Below, piece by piece: positions 12,739-25,808 of a stretch of DNA of 43,590 nucleotides. This DNA comes from Ichthyophonus hoferi. Its lineage: Eukaryota; Opisthokonta; Ichthyosporea; Ichthyophonida; Ichthyophonidae. How positions within the stretch are numbered: the stretch's first letter is position 1; each line of letters starts with the position of its first letter. The notes beneath the pieces were generated by a model that made no database searches, was not told the origin of the DNA, and was given only the letters and a program-made list of their open reading frames with translations. Where the stretch lies: contig NAOQ01000144.1 in assembly GCA_002751075.1 (NCBI GenBank), positions 69,835 through 113,424 on the forward strand, read 5' to 3'. A program made the translations under genes and the position numbers.

Positions 12739-14022
12739 TGTTAGGAATAATAAGTAGAGACAGAAGTCCCTTTGCATACATGATGTACAGATATACTAAG
12801 AAATATTTTTATTATTAAAAAAGTCAGCAGGATTTGCCATAGGCAAAATGCCTAAGCAATGTGTTATTTCAACCCAAAACATATGAAATAACTTGCTATA
12901 TAATTGCAAGATCTCAACCGTTGGCTGGTTTAATTTTTATAAATAACCTTGGATTTCTTGCCGTTTAACACCAATAGATAGCCCGGCTATTTTTCCAGGC
13001 TATATATGTAATAATAATTGCTAATAATATTAAATGTTTATAATTATATAAACAAATATCAAAATTAATTAAATATTCCTATTTTAACACTCCTCCTTGA
13101 CCTAGGCGGATTATTTTACCTAGGGCATAAAAATATGAAGAAGGAATATAGAAAGAACAAGAACCTTAATATGGTGACTACTTAGCTGTAGGCTTTTCGC
13201 TCACTAAATGAGCTAGGTAATTCCTGAAGACATTTGGAAGTGACTGTGGCATGGCACCCAATGTTAAAAAAAAAGCAAAAGACAGTTCACCAAACTGTAT
13301 GTTAAATTATCCTGCTTGCTCTGGCTTTGGCTCTAGCTCTAACTTTGACCTTGCCTCTGGCTCTGGCTTTGTTGTAGGCTCTGGCTCTGGCTCTGTTGCA
13401 GGCTCTGGCATCTGGCGGCTGAAACAGGAAATTTTAATAGTTCAAATACAGACTTGAAAACAGTGTATAGGTGTAATGAAATTGAATCTTCACACATTGA
13501 GGTTAGTGAGTGGATAGAGAGTTTAGGTAAAGGGTTTTCGGCACTCATTGATTGTTGACATAACAGAATTACCAGGTGTTGCAATCATGGTAAACTATGT
13601 AAGTTTTCTATATTACCATGTTGGGAATATTAAGTAGAGATGGGCGCGCTCCTAAGACCTATATTCGCTTAAAAGGAGAGAGAATACCGAATATAGGTGA
13701 TTTTTAACTTTCCACTTTGCATAGATATGGTAAGGCATATTTTTATCATTAAGCAAGTCAGCAGAACTTTCCATAGGCAGGATACCTAAATAATGTGTTA
13801 TTTGGGCCCAAAACGTATGAAATAGCTTATTATATTGTTGCAAGATCTCTACCACTGACTGGTTCAGTTTTTATAGATAACCTTGGGTTGCCGTTTAACA
13901 CTAATAAATTGCCCCAGCTATTCTCCCTAGTTATATATGTAATAATAACTGACTGCTAACAATATTAAATGCTTATAGCTATAGACAAATGTCTAAATTA
14001 ATTAAATATTCTAGTTTTAACA
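12739..14022 (-). mobile_element. Short Ty1/copia-like LTR element with both LTRs
   Basis: Two related repeats, 12739-13089 and 13619-14022, both begin TGTT and end AACA. They flank only about 530 bp. Read on the minus strand, a purine tract (CAAGGAGGAG) stands directly before the 13089 LTR edge as a polypurine tract should, and TGGTA follows the other LTR as a primer-binding site should. Flanking bases ATTGG (12734-12738) and ATTGA (14023-14027) fit a 5-bp target duplication. The inside is too short for gag-pol, so this is a broken or non-autonomous copy. The LTRs differ by perhaps a fifth of positions plus an insertion, suggesting an old insertion. Ty1/copia is inferred from LTR ends and PPT context. 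Confidence 0.65.
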
Positions 14023-14722
14023 ATTGATAAATAATTAAATACTATTATAAATATCATTATTAATAACAGCATATATATATATATATATACATATATGAAC
14101 ATACAATGATAGTGTTTGTGAGATTAAATACTATCCACCCAGACACAGTCAATAGAGATGACTGAGTGATCTTAATAAAATCCACATAACGACATATTTT
14201 GTTAACAAAGATAAAAGCTGAGGCCAATGGTTATTGACTAAAGATGATTTGACAAAATTTCACTTTTCAACTAATTTTAAAAAAGCAACCAAATCATATA
14301 GTCATCCTATAAGAATTAAAACCTTTATAAATCTTTGTGAAGCCACTCTTGATACTATCAATCTTGTTGTTGAGTAGAATGATACGGCAACTGCAATTAA
14401 ACTACAGGCAAGGTAATTGAAAGTTGTTGATATGTTTGCTTTACATTATTCATATATAAATGAATTTAGTAGGAATGCGAATTTCGGCATTAGAATTGAA
14501 CAATTATCTTAGTGTGAAAAAATAGCTCAAAGTAGCTACTTAGACACAACAATATTGGGAAACAAATTAATTTCAAAGACTACAAGAATCTTTACATTTG
14601 TGAGGTCTCTATTTTGAAATGATACTCCTAAGGCTCCTGACTGAAACCATTAAAAAGTATACATAATAGGCATAGGTAATATCTTACAAAGGAGTCATAG
14701 AATTACGGTCAGGAGAATATTT

Positions 14723-15307
14723 NNNNNNNNNNNNNNNNNNNNNNNNNNNNNNNNNNNNNNNNNNNNNNNNNNNNNNNNNNNNNNNNNNNNNNNNNNNNNN
14801 NNNNNNNNNNNNNNNNNNNNNNNNNNNNNNNNNNNNNNNNNNNNNNNNNNNNNNNNNNNNNNNNNNNNNNNNNNNNNNNNNNNNNNNNNNNNNNNNNNNN
14901 NNNNNNNNNNNNNNNNNNNNNNNNNNNNNNNNNNNNNNNNNNNNNNNNNNNNNNNNNNNNNNNNNNNNNNNNNNNNNNNNNNNNNNNNNNNNNNNNNNNN
15001 NNNNNNNNNNNNNNNNNNNNNNNNNNNNNNNNNNNNNNNNNNNNNNNNNNNNNNNNNNNNNNNNNNNNNNNNNNNNNNNNNNNNNNNNNNNNNNNNNNNN
15101 NNNNNNNNNNNNNNNNNNNNNNNNNNNNNNNNNNNNNNNNNNNNNNNNNNNNNNNNNNNNNNNNNNNNNNNNNNNNNNNNNNNNNNNNNNNNNNNNNNNN
15201 NNNNNNNNNNNNNNNNNNNNNNNNNNNNNNNNNNNNNNNNNNNNNNNNNNNNNNNNNNNNNNNNNNNNNNNNNNNNNNNNNNNNNNNNNNNNNNNNNNNN
15301 NNNNNNN
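14723..15307. other. Assembly gap (585 N)
   Basis: Run of N. The 16 bases just left of the gap (14707-14722, GGTCAGGAGAATATTT) are identical to the 16 bases just right of it (15308-15323), so the two contig ends may overlap and the real gap could be absent or a short tandem duplication. Confidence 0.95.
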
Positions 15308-18300
15308 GGTCAGGAGAATATTTAATAATTTGCTTTGTTTTGGCTTTTTCTTATTAAAACTCTTGCTCAATAAACTCATCGAGGTATCATACTGCAAAGT
15401 GGATGTGATTGAGACTATTATTAGCTAGAATATAGAACTTCATGTTTGCTCTTTATTCTTGATCAAAAAGTATGAAACTATAAAAAATCATGAACCAAAC
15501 AAAATATAAGAAGTTTTTTAATAGCAACATGGTACTCGTGTTAGCAATTAATCAATATTTAATAATCTTGAAAATATTTTCTTGTTTTTTAATTTTTAAT
15601 TTTGTAGATATTTAGACCAAAGAGAATTTGATGCATACTAATAATAACCAGTCCAATAAATACCACGAAATATACAGATAGACGCACAATTTTTATGACA
15701 CTGTTAAAATACAACAGCTGATAAATCCCATGAATAGGATTAATTAAGGATATCAGCTCTTATTGAACTAAATATTTGCCAAAATAAATATTTAATCTTA
15801 CTTAACCCTCTTTTCCACACGGTTATAACTATACCAAAAATTAACTAACATTGCTAAATAAACAAGGTTATTATCTATACCATGTTTGTTGATAAATTAT
15901 GTATTCTATAAAATATATATAGCTTTTCGTTTTATCCTTTTTAAAATTGAAGATGTATTGGTAGATTTACAATGTAAACAGTTTTCACTACCACCGTTAA
16001 TCTATGGCCGATAGCATTTGTGCTTAAGGAGAATATTTTAATTTCAACCAATAATTCAATATAAATTTACTCAGCCAATGAGCTCGTAGAATGTATCTTA
16101 AACATGGACTACAGTCAATTGAAATAGTGGTCATTCACATTGATATTATACACAATTTTATTACGTAAAAAAACGAGTGGCTCTTTTTATTAGGAGGCAG
16201 GCAACCCTTACTATATTCCCTTGGTGTAAGGGAGAGAAAACTTTTCTTTCAATGACACAATATGCATGATAATCTGTGGTACAAGTTATCACTACACTGT
16301 ACTATCAATAACTATTCATGTCAAACTGTGTAACCAAAAAACGTTCTTATATATTGGAAATCATCAAGTTAAACAACAGAAGTAGGAGAAAACAAAAACT
16401 TGGCATGTTTTTAGATACTAAAGAGAAGGGGTGACGATTCAGGACTATACTTAAGATCTAAGACAGCACTGCTTATATATTGCAACCTTTCAGATCTATT
16501 TTTTATCAAAGGCTGATATTACAACATAGTTAAGGGTATATGATTATTTATACCATTTTATTTTCAATTACTGTCCAAGTCGTACATCATTATGTAACAG
16601 TATCCAACTAATGTGTAGAATAAATGCAAAGCAGATTGAGAAATGAGTCTAAACTATTTGAAGACCAAATTGCCCTTTATTTTTATTATATGACTGGATT
16701 AATAATTGCTATATTCCTGACTTACCTCCAGTATCTTCAATAGTATAGTTGGCAAACACACAATTTTCCTGGACCTCTTATTCACTAAATTCCTTGGTAA
16801 GAGCTAGCTAACGGTGTGCATTGAAATATATAGAATTTTGGGACTGGTAGTGGCTTTCAAGAAGTCAGAAGGAGCTGGAAGATAATTGTGTTTCAGCACT
16901 CAAAATTAATAAAAGACATTGTAGCCACAAGGTTACTTTTATTGTAGTTCTAAATTTATTTAGGGACCAGATTCTTATTCCGAATATTTTTCAATAAGTG
17001 TAAAATTATGACAAAAGATGGTTTTTTTTCTTATTAAAGTTAAGTACTAACCTACTATTTATTATCAAGAGACTAATTGGCGGTGAGCCGAACCAACCAT
17101 ATGTCTACACCCTATTTACAGTCAGGAATTAATAAAAACAAGTGAAACCAGTCAGCCAATCTGGTGATCATTTAATAAAAAGTCACACTTTTATGTTCTT
17201 TGTATAACTCTAAGCAATATTGTTGGATCCAAGATCCAAGCTCTCCGTTAATTCGTTAATATGCTTTTTACATTCTTTATAGTTACCTAATAAGGGCAAT
17301 AAGAAGTTGTTGCCCAAACTATTGGTCTATGATTGTGGTTAAGTATTACCACATACCCAGCCGATCAGAACTTTATATATATCCCTACTGGTGTACCTTA
17401 TTTATTACAAATATAACGATTCACGTCAGATCAGACACTTATGTACAAACTGATCACAATGCCTTGAAGTACAAACCAATCTACGTCAATACAATAATTA
17501 TACAATTGCTATGATTGGGGATAATGAGCTATGCAAAATTATTAGGTTGGTTGCTCTATAATCGCTAGCTCGCTAATGAAGCTTTTCATTTAGTTGTCTG
17601 TGATTACTTTTTCATCATAAATATCATATTACCAAATAATAGCTGCATAAGATGACAATCAATACTGGTTTTGCCACATAGTATATAACCTAGTTGAAGC
17701 GGGAATTGTATGTTGTTTGAAACCTATATTATATTAACAAGGCATTGGAATAATGTATTAAATAAAATCGATGATTGCTGCATCTGCCTGACAATGAAAA
17801 CGGCCACCAATACATAGAGGGCTCATAGCTCCTCAGCTTAAAGAGAAATATAGCCAATCCCAGAGGAGGCAAAGCTAAATTACTTTAATTAGGTTTTGTA
17901 TGCCCCTTTTAGGATATCATTTGTGTTCAACTGGTGGCCAATCGTTACCCAATTTAGGTTATTCTATATACGAAGAGACTGGTCTACATTGCATTATATA
18001 TACTATATACCTGTGCCTTTTAAACCTTTTAATGTTTTTTAAAAAAAAGAAGAAAAAAAGGAAGAAAATTCTATTATAATTAATAATTTTCTCTAGAGTA
18101 ACATTTTTTCCCCCTCCGCTAATAACCTATAATAACATACTATCCCTATTCTTATTTTAAAGAAATTCTCTAAAAGAGTTGCAACAATCAAATAATTCAG
18201 CTATTTTATTTTGGGCCACGGAGCCCTGGCCAATAACTCGTGATATATGGTATATGTCCAGAAGTTGTTGATTAGAGTTTAATATTAACGAGTAAATTTT

Positions 18301-18870
18301 AATTTAAACTTAAATCATTCGAATATCTTTAGAATCTGTAAAATGTTACGACAAATTTTTAGTACTATACTTCTACTTAATTTTTTTATTTTTTGAAGCG
18401 AAAGCAATTGTGGTCCTATGGCAAATATGTTAGACCTAGTATTTAATTCTGTGCACGAATCCAGGGAAAATATTCTAGTACATTCTCACCTATAATATGA
18501 ATAGACGATAGATGATCTACCATAAGTGGCAAATAGTAACTGATATATGGACAATCAAAAAGTTATAATATCAGGCATAATAGCAGATTAACAAGATATT
18601 AGTGCACTATGATTGGCTATTATTTCCTCCCCGCCAGGTCCATAGTGAATATAACGTATCTTATGCCTCTTTTTTACCGCATATTGAAAGTTAGTGCACA
18701 TAAAGTAGAGGTTTCAAAACACGTGTTGACGCCCTATTATTTATTATATTATATATATATATATATACATATATATTATCTAACTGGTGTCTTCTTTTAG
18801 TTTTTCTTTTCATTTTTAACATTTTACTTTTAAATTTCTTTAGTGTTTTCATTTCTATCAAACTGCAAAC
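15308..18870. other. Gene-free AT-rich stretch upstream of the TOM20-SET gene
   Basis: No exon with family features is visible on either strand. Contains a homopurine/A-rich run near 18040-18070 and a TA microsatellite near 18750-18775. The promoter of the gene starting at 18871 should be in its right end; I could not pick a core promoter. Confidence 0.6.
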
Positions 18871-21800
18871 ATGAGTAAAATGATGGTGTTTGGCCTCTGT
18901 GCTGCTGCCGCTATAGTGGCTGGTTTCCTAGCCCTCGATCATGTGAGACGGTCTGACCCTGAGTATAAAGATAAAATTAAAGAGAGTGAGTGATAGTGAG
19001 GATATATATCTACTGATATTGCCTGTAATCATTGTGTTTTTTCCGTCCCTAGTTAGGATGGACTATTATTTATTTATTATAAACAATTTACAAACTTCAA
19101 TGCACGGCATTATATCTATCTTACCTGATGTAGTACAGACTATTGTGTCTACATAGATATCTTCCCTCAACATGTAATTTCCGCTTCAACTAGGTTACAT
19201 GCTATATGTATACCCTTGTGCCTAGGCCTGCCTTCTTGCCCACGCCTTGCTATATTGTGTCAATTATACTAAAAGTAAGATACGAGGGAAGCACACACTA
19301 AACAGTAACCTGTCTCACAGGCCTACACATATTAAAGGATATTTGTATTACAGGAGATAATATACATATATTTTATATACATCTTAACCTGGGCCCACAT
19401 CACCATTTTATCAATATTCACTTTATATATATTTACCGTTTTACCTTTCTCTTCTACAGAGAGGAAACAATTGAAGGAGAAATCACAGCAGGCCCGTGAC
19501 CAACAAGCGAAGGCAGCTGAGGCGGAAGCAGCCCTCCAGGCCCAACAGGCGGGGGTGGCCGCACAACAACAGAAACTAGTGATGGAGCTGGAAGAGGGCC
19601 AGAAGGCATATGCAGAGAGTATGTGGCAAGGGGATTGTAGGATGATGATGAGAGTGGGTTTATTGGGCACATCGGTGGTGTCCCATTAGATTGCTCTGGG
19701 TGGGTAGCATGCGGTGAGATAGTCTAATTGCATACCATTTAAGTTATTAATGGGATTGTATGCTTGAGATGATACAAGGCAGTCTAATTGGATACATAAG
19801 TAGTGTGCAACGAGACTGGCAGTTTTAATGCCGTGGGGTAATATCATTGGACACCATTTATGTACCCAATAAGATTGTACAGCTAGGATACTATAGAGTA
19901 GTCTAATTGGATGATGTGTTTCACGTGTATTTTGTATTCAAGATATACTTTATGTTATGGAGCTAGTAGTAATATCCACCTATATACCTATCTATACATA
20001 TCATATATACATATGCTGAAGCTGTACCATGACCTATTCTAACATTGTGTTTTTTGTTACAGAGGACCTCGAGAGTGCAGCCATGCACTTTGCCAATGCA
20101 GTTAGAATTAGTGACAGCCCTATGGATATTGCTATGTTCCTGAAACAGAATCTCGAAACATCTGTGTTCGAGTTGATGATGAAGTTCCTTGACCCCGAGG
20201 TAAGCTAGGGTGTATCGTATAGTATAGTATATAGTATATAGCGTGTATTTACGCGCATATCTAAGGGGTCTATACACGTTATAGCCTCCTCCTTGGTCCT
20301 ATTGATCATTCACACCCCATATTTTAACCTTCTTATTTTCCTTATCCAATTATAACCCGTCTATAATATCAATATAACCTAATTTCTGACCTACTCGCCC
20401 TCTCCCTCCCTTTTTATTCATTTGATCACTCTAACCCCACCTCTTCCTAATATAGGTATTCCGTGACAAATACTTTGACACCTTCCCAGGGGCCACCAGC
20501 GGTCTCCTTATTAAGGTATGTACCCATGCAAGACCCTTTCCTACCGTGCTAGAGTATATGCAATATATATATATATATATGCATTTAGGAGGTATGGCTG
20601 GTGGGCATAGGATGGCTATTAATGATTGGTCATAGCCTGTAGAGGGGGAGAAGCAGAGGACTGTGTTTGCTACCAAGGACTTCAAGGAGGGTGACGTCAT
20701 CGCTAGCGAGACACCCTTTGCTGGATCTTTATTGGCTGAATACATGGTAGGGCAATATGTGATTAGTACTATTATATCGTTATACATACACATATATACG
20801 TAAAAGCCATCACACTCTCATGCACGTGATCCAACTATGCTTGTATTTACCTACCACACAGTATTTTTCTTTATCCATTTGCTATATATTGTATATATGG
20901 GGAGTACAAGGTGAGAATTTTTATTGGTTGAATGAGCAGAAGGTGTGGTCCATGTTTACATGCACGACGTGTATGAGCATAATAAATACGCATGCACATT
21001 AGACAGTGTTAACCAATGTGTATACAGGTACCCTGTGACTAATCACCAATTAATCATTACTATCATCACTATACATACAGGATGGAACACACTGTGCCTT
21101 CTGTTTCACAGCTATTACTGGTACCCCTGTGCATGCCTCTGGCGAAGACGGAGAGGTCTACTGTAGGGCCGAATGCAAAGGTAATTAAGGGAGAGATAGC
21201 ATTAGTAGCTATGATATCTTGACATAATTACTTATTTTGACCCAATATTGAAAATGGGATTTTGAGATAATTAATTAATAAATTAATAAAAGGGAATTAA
21301 TACTATTGAAAGATAACTAGAGGCTGTGTAGTTCCCACATGCTATATATATCAACCAATTAGCATTATAAGCTACTTAGTAATCTATGTTCCCTCCACTC
21401 ACGTCCACTGATATCCAACCATCAAAATACATACGTACCTGTGTGCTTCCCCCACTGCACTCACATACCCATGGCTACTTTCCTCTACAGAGACAGCCCA
21501 CCAATGCTATTGGCGGTTATTTGCGGACCACAAAGTCTATAGCTCGATAAAGGCCTCCTGCCTCACCAATGGGGTGGAGACCTTCATGGTGGGCAAGCTA
21601 CTTAGTAAAGTGTTTACCCCAGGCTCATTAGCGGACCTAACCGCGGATGTGGCTCACCTGCACTTTATGTATGTGTGTATCTGTATCTGTATACACCCAT
21701 GTCATGCCCTATCATCCTGTACCTGTACCCTGTTTATATATATATATATATAGTATCTAGTCGGGTACTGCAACCTATGATCTATTTGTATATTTGTATA

Positions 21801-24326
21801 TATAAATTCTTATGATCCCTATGCTATCTTTGCCTAGCCACTTTTTTTGGACTATGTTATAAGGTATATTATAAGGTATACTGTAGTATGAGATGCAGTC
21901 TAGCCTATTCCATATAATATAATATATGTTTCCTCCTTCCCTCTGTCTGTCTGTGTTCAACCCCTTTTCCCTCCCCCTTGTAGTATTTCTAGCAATCTTA
22001 GGGGATCGTGTATAGCCATTTTAATCTCTCTTTTTATTAAACCAATCAAACATACGCAACCACCCTTTTGGCTCTGATTGGGTGGCAGTCAGTCTTTCCT
22101 GCATAGTATTACATGACTCTAACCTAGTGTTATGCTCCATTTGAATGCACAGTGAGCCTCTACCTACCATAGATGACTCAATGAAGAAGGAGTGTGAAAA
22201 CCTCAAGGCCCTATTAAAGGGAGGCATTGATTCGATTGAACAATGTGAGTGGTGTGAACTACTAATGATTGCAATGAGATGGTTTTAACCTAGTATTACA
22301 ATTGGTTGCGAATGTTTTAACTTGGTACGATAGTACGGTTTTATGATGTAACTTAAATCACAACAAACCGTCGGCCCAACAAGATAAGGAATATAGTTTT
22401 AGTTTACCTATTTAGCATTAAAAGTTGATTACCACTGGCTATGGGGGAGACTGAGTGGTTTATTGGCAAGACTATTCAATGCTGCAAACAATCAATGCCC
22501 TTGGATAGGATATAGCTTAGATACGTACAGGCAGATCCGATTAGAACACAGCGCTATAGCATATATTGGAAGGAGTACTCAGTCAGTATTTTGTATCCTA
22601 CACATACACATTTTATGGTAGTATTATACCATATATAGTGCTAGTGGCTATGCGTGGGTCTATAGTTTCCCACTGTCTATATAGGTAGATAGGTAGGCAT
22701 TTGCACTATTATACATCTAAGTATATACGCGCATGTTAAGCCATAATAGTCGCATTCACTGATTGATGGATGTGGACTGAGCAGTGGTTAATGATGAAAG
22801 CTACGTTGCTATGGTTGGTAAGGTGCGCACCAATCAGGTGACTGTTACCATCGACGATAAGGTGAATATATTATATACTGTTTCTTTTTCTCATCCTCAT
22901 ACTATTTCTTTGTTTCTTTCCTTTTCACCGTTCTAGTTATTGTCTAGCTGCGCATAATAAAAAATAAAGCCATACAGTAGTAATATTTAAAGATATTAGC
23001 CGGTCACAGACGACTTCAAGTAGCAAATTAATCAATGAAATCATTATGCATTGACTTCATTTATTTATTATAACTTTATCTTCTTCTCGACTTGCCTTAT
23101 ATAGTTATTTATCGCCCTATACCCTATGCCTTCTGGTCTGTATTTCATAGTATATCGCATCAATGATAATAATCCAATTATACATTTTTATATCTACCTG
23201 GTCCATGTTACTAACCAATTACTATCTATCACCTCTGCAGCCCGTGGGTCTAGCTGTTTATCTGATTGGCTCATACATTAACCACTCATGTGTGCCCAAT
23301 ATGAAGATTGCCTTCCAGGAGGGCAACCACAAGATCTCGTACATAGCAACCAGGTAGGCTATGCCTTAGATAGTAATTATCTTCTATATAGGGTTGCATA
23401 TATCTCTGTATACACATGTACCAATAAGAGTAGAGCATTAGACTACCAAGTATACAACCAGGTGATATAGACCAATCATCATGTACACCCATGTACATGC
23501 TGTTATACTACCCTGTAAATTAACCAGAGAGGGATCTATACTAACTCAACCTCCTGCTTCCCCTGCCCCCTCCCCTTCTTGTTTCTAGGGATATCAAGCA
23601 GGGCGACGAGCTCACTCGCTCTTATATTGATGTGATGGGCAAGAGTGTAGCAGACCGTAAGGCTGCCTTGGAGATGTACAAGTTTACCTGTGACTGTACA
23701 GCATGCACTAAGGTGAGGTCATATTGACGTGTAGGGTATGTATGTATGTGTGTACACTTGTATTTATATAGTACTTTTATATATGCATATGCTTACCAGC
23801 ATATCTTTAAATCTTGGTTCTGATTGGTTCAATTGTTTTAACATTCCTACGTATCATTGTCTATTTTACTCTCTTACACAGACGTATAGGGATATTGCGT
23901 GCCAAATATATATATAATTTAAATCAATGTTTATCCAATCACTTCTTACTTTAATTAAATATGCACATATTATTAACTGGTACTCCAATGTATATTTACT
24001 TAATGTTGTTAGGCCATTGGCTACTATTATTTCAATGTCCTCTTCTTATTTACCTGACCTCTATTAGTTACTATCAACTCTTTTCTATTTTCTTCCAGCA
24101 TATATTTTATTAGTATGCGAGTAGGATAACATACATGGGTGACTGCATGCGTGTGTACAAAACACGTACATGCATACATAAATATTAATTTCTTATGCTT
24201 ATACTTATATCTAGTCATTAAAATCTAACCTACTTTGTATAATTCTTAGTTAAGCATATAGTCATTCCATAATAAATGGTGTATTAATATATATATCTAT
24301 CTATTTTACAGAGTGTTACTTTGTAA
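18871..24326 (+). CDS. TOM20-SET fusion: outer-membrane import receptor joined to SMYD-like methyltransferase
   Basis: Exons 18871-18985, 19460-19618, 20063-20199, 20456-20515, 20636-20746, 21081-21180, 21491-21668, 22153-22244, 22785-22861, 23241-23353 and 23589-23712 keep phase throughout (422 codons); a last mini-exon 24312-24326 (SVTL, stop) is less sure. Residues 4-22 form a membrane anchor, followed by RRSDPEYKDKIKEKRKQ, a TOM20 signature, an Ala/Gln-rich coiled coil (43-90), and the TOM20 core LEEGQKAYAEKDLESAAMHF to about 137. From 158 comes a SET domain: FATKDFKEGDV, a zinc module (CAFC, YCRAEC, HQC), NHSCVPN at 357-363, DELTRSYID at 387-395, and post-SET cysteines CDCxxC at 415-420. 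TOM20 binds mitochondrial presequences in the cytosol; SMYD-type SET domains methylate protein lysines. The enzyme would sit on the cytosolic face of the outer membrane. Each domain call is firm; the fusion rests on splice phases. Confidence 0.88.
19721..19915. repeat. Diverged 60-bp tandem repeat in TOM20-SET intron
   Basis: The word AGTCTAATTGG recurs at 19721, 19781 and 19900, with a worn form (ATATCATTGG) at 19841, spacing close to 60. ACCATTTA(A/T)GT also recurs (19734, 19852). The intron lies between exons 19460-19618 and 20063-20199. Confidence 0.6.
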
Positions 24327-25808
24327 ACTTCCAGGACACTTTTGACCAATGGAAGAAAAGCTTTGGATCTACACGTGATATGCAACCTATAGGATTACTT
24401 GTTGCTAGGTCTCTTATGGTTTTTTTCCGTTTGCCACTAGGTGAATGGTGGATCTATTTACACATTTCTTTTACTACCAATAGAATCAATTATTAATTAG
24501 TTCCTGGCCAGACGCTAGCAGGGAAATATTTATGCCCCAATCAAAGCGTTATGCTATAAATAGCCTTATTGTTTCCTTGACTGGTATTGAATTCTTTTTC
24601 TCTATCCCTTTTAGTATGTGAAAATTAGCTAGCATGTTTTATAAAGAGATTTAATGGACTAACCACCAACCATGATTAGCGGGTTCCCATAAAAAAAAAC
24701 TGTGTATGGCGGTATGACTAGAGGATGTAGGGGTTTATGTGGTGCTTATAGTGTATGTATGGAGGTGATGGGATAGTTATATTTAATGGATGGCAGGCAG
24801 TGGTCAGGTTTTTTAGTTTTAAAATGTCTACACTTGTAATTTTGAGCTGGTAATTAGGAGTATTTTAATTTATTAATGACAAGAGTATTAACCTCGCACT
24901 ACACTATCTGATTGGCTAACTTTATTCATCTTTTAATTACTTCTAGTTAAGGCTAAGGCTCATTGGACAATTAGCCGTGCGATACTTAGAAATAAGTGTA
25001 AGTGATGTTTTATTTCGGTATAATAAGATTAAGAATACCGATTGAATGGAGACTTTAAGGCATAGACCTTTCCTTTTCCAATTAATTAAGTTAGACCCCA
25101 ATTCCTAGTTCTATTGCGCTCGTAGATACGAGAAACGCGCGAGTTTACGGTAAAGCTGTACACTACTACAAACTTCCAATGCATAAATCATTATCTACCA
25201 GATTGGATTTACGTATACTGACGGGTCAGTACATCAGCCAAGGACTATATAACGCCTACTCAGTTCATTAATAATCACCGAAAAAATAATTTAAATAAAA
25301 TCCTTTTTACTTCTTACTATGAGCCGTCAACTAAGACCATCCTTCGGTTCGCGGGTTAGAGGAAAAAAAAACTAATAGTTCTTTTTCAGGATATATTCCA
25401 GTAAGTAGTGAGTCAAGCAGTTAGCGCTTAGCTCACGCACTTCTCCTTCCGTTAATCAGAAGTTATATCATAGATACTATAAAAGATACCCGGAAGCTTT
25501 AACACATACCTATTATACTATCACTCCACCCTGGTACATATATTAATTATGTTATATGTAGCTGCTAGTAGCAAAGCTAAGAGAATGCATTTTATTGGTG
25601 AATGTGATACTAGATTATAGTATTTAGCAACCAACTGGCTATTGGACAAAACAAATTAACACACCAACGGGTTCGCATGTATTCAGCGATAAAAGGTATT
25701 TAACGAACGTGAACATCAGAACAATCATTATAAATGTTTACATAAAAGTGATAAAAAAGTTTTAACTGTTATGAAAACATCTATAAGAATCTGTGGGAGT
25801 TCTGTTGA
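24327..25808. other. Intergenic, downstream of the TOM20-SET gene
   Basis: No recognisable coding exon. Contains a possible short spliced transcript start near 25246-25400 (separate entry) and a small perfect hairpin around 25017-25041 (CGGTAT ... ATACCG). Confidence 0.55.
25319..25400 (+). other. Possible tiny first exon, 35-nt intron and microexon (unproven)
   Basis: A TATATAA box at 25246 is followed by ATG at 25319 and a 12-codon frame (MSRQLRPSFGSR). At 25355 a GTTAGA donor opens a 35-nt stretch with a branch-like CTAAT, a T-rich run and CAG at 25389; then 11 nt and a strong GTAAGTAG donor at 25401. I could not find the next exon and recognise no family. This may be chance. Confidence 0.2.

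Noticed and set aside
13251-13457. Ser-Gly-rich plus-strand frame
   Set aside because: It comes from a GGCTCT-type low-complexity run inside the short LTR element and has no gene context.
14684-15397. 237-residue minus-strand frame
   Set aside because: Most of it is N from the assembly gap.
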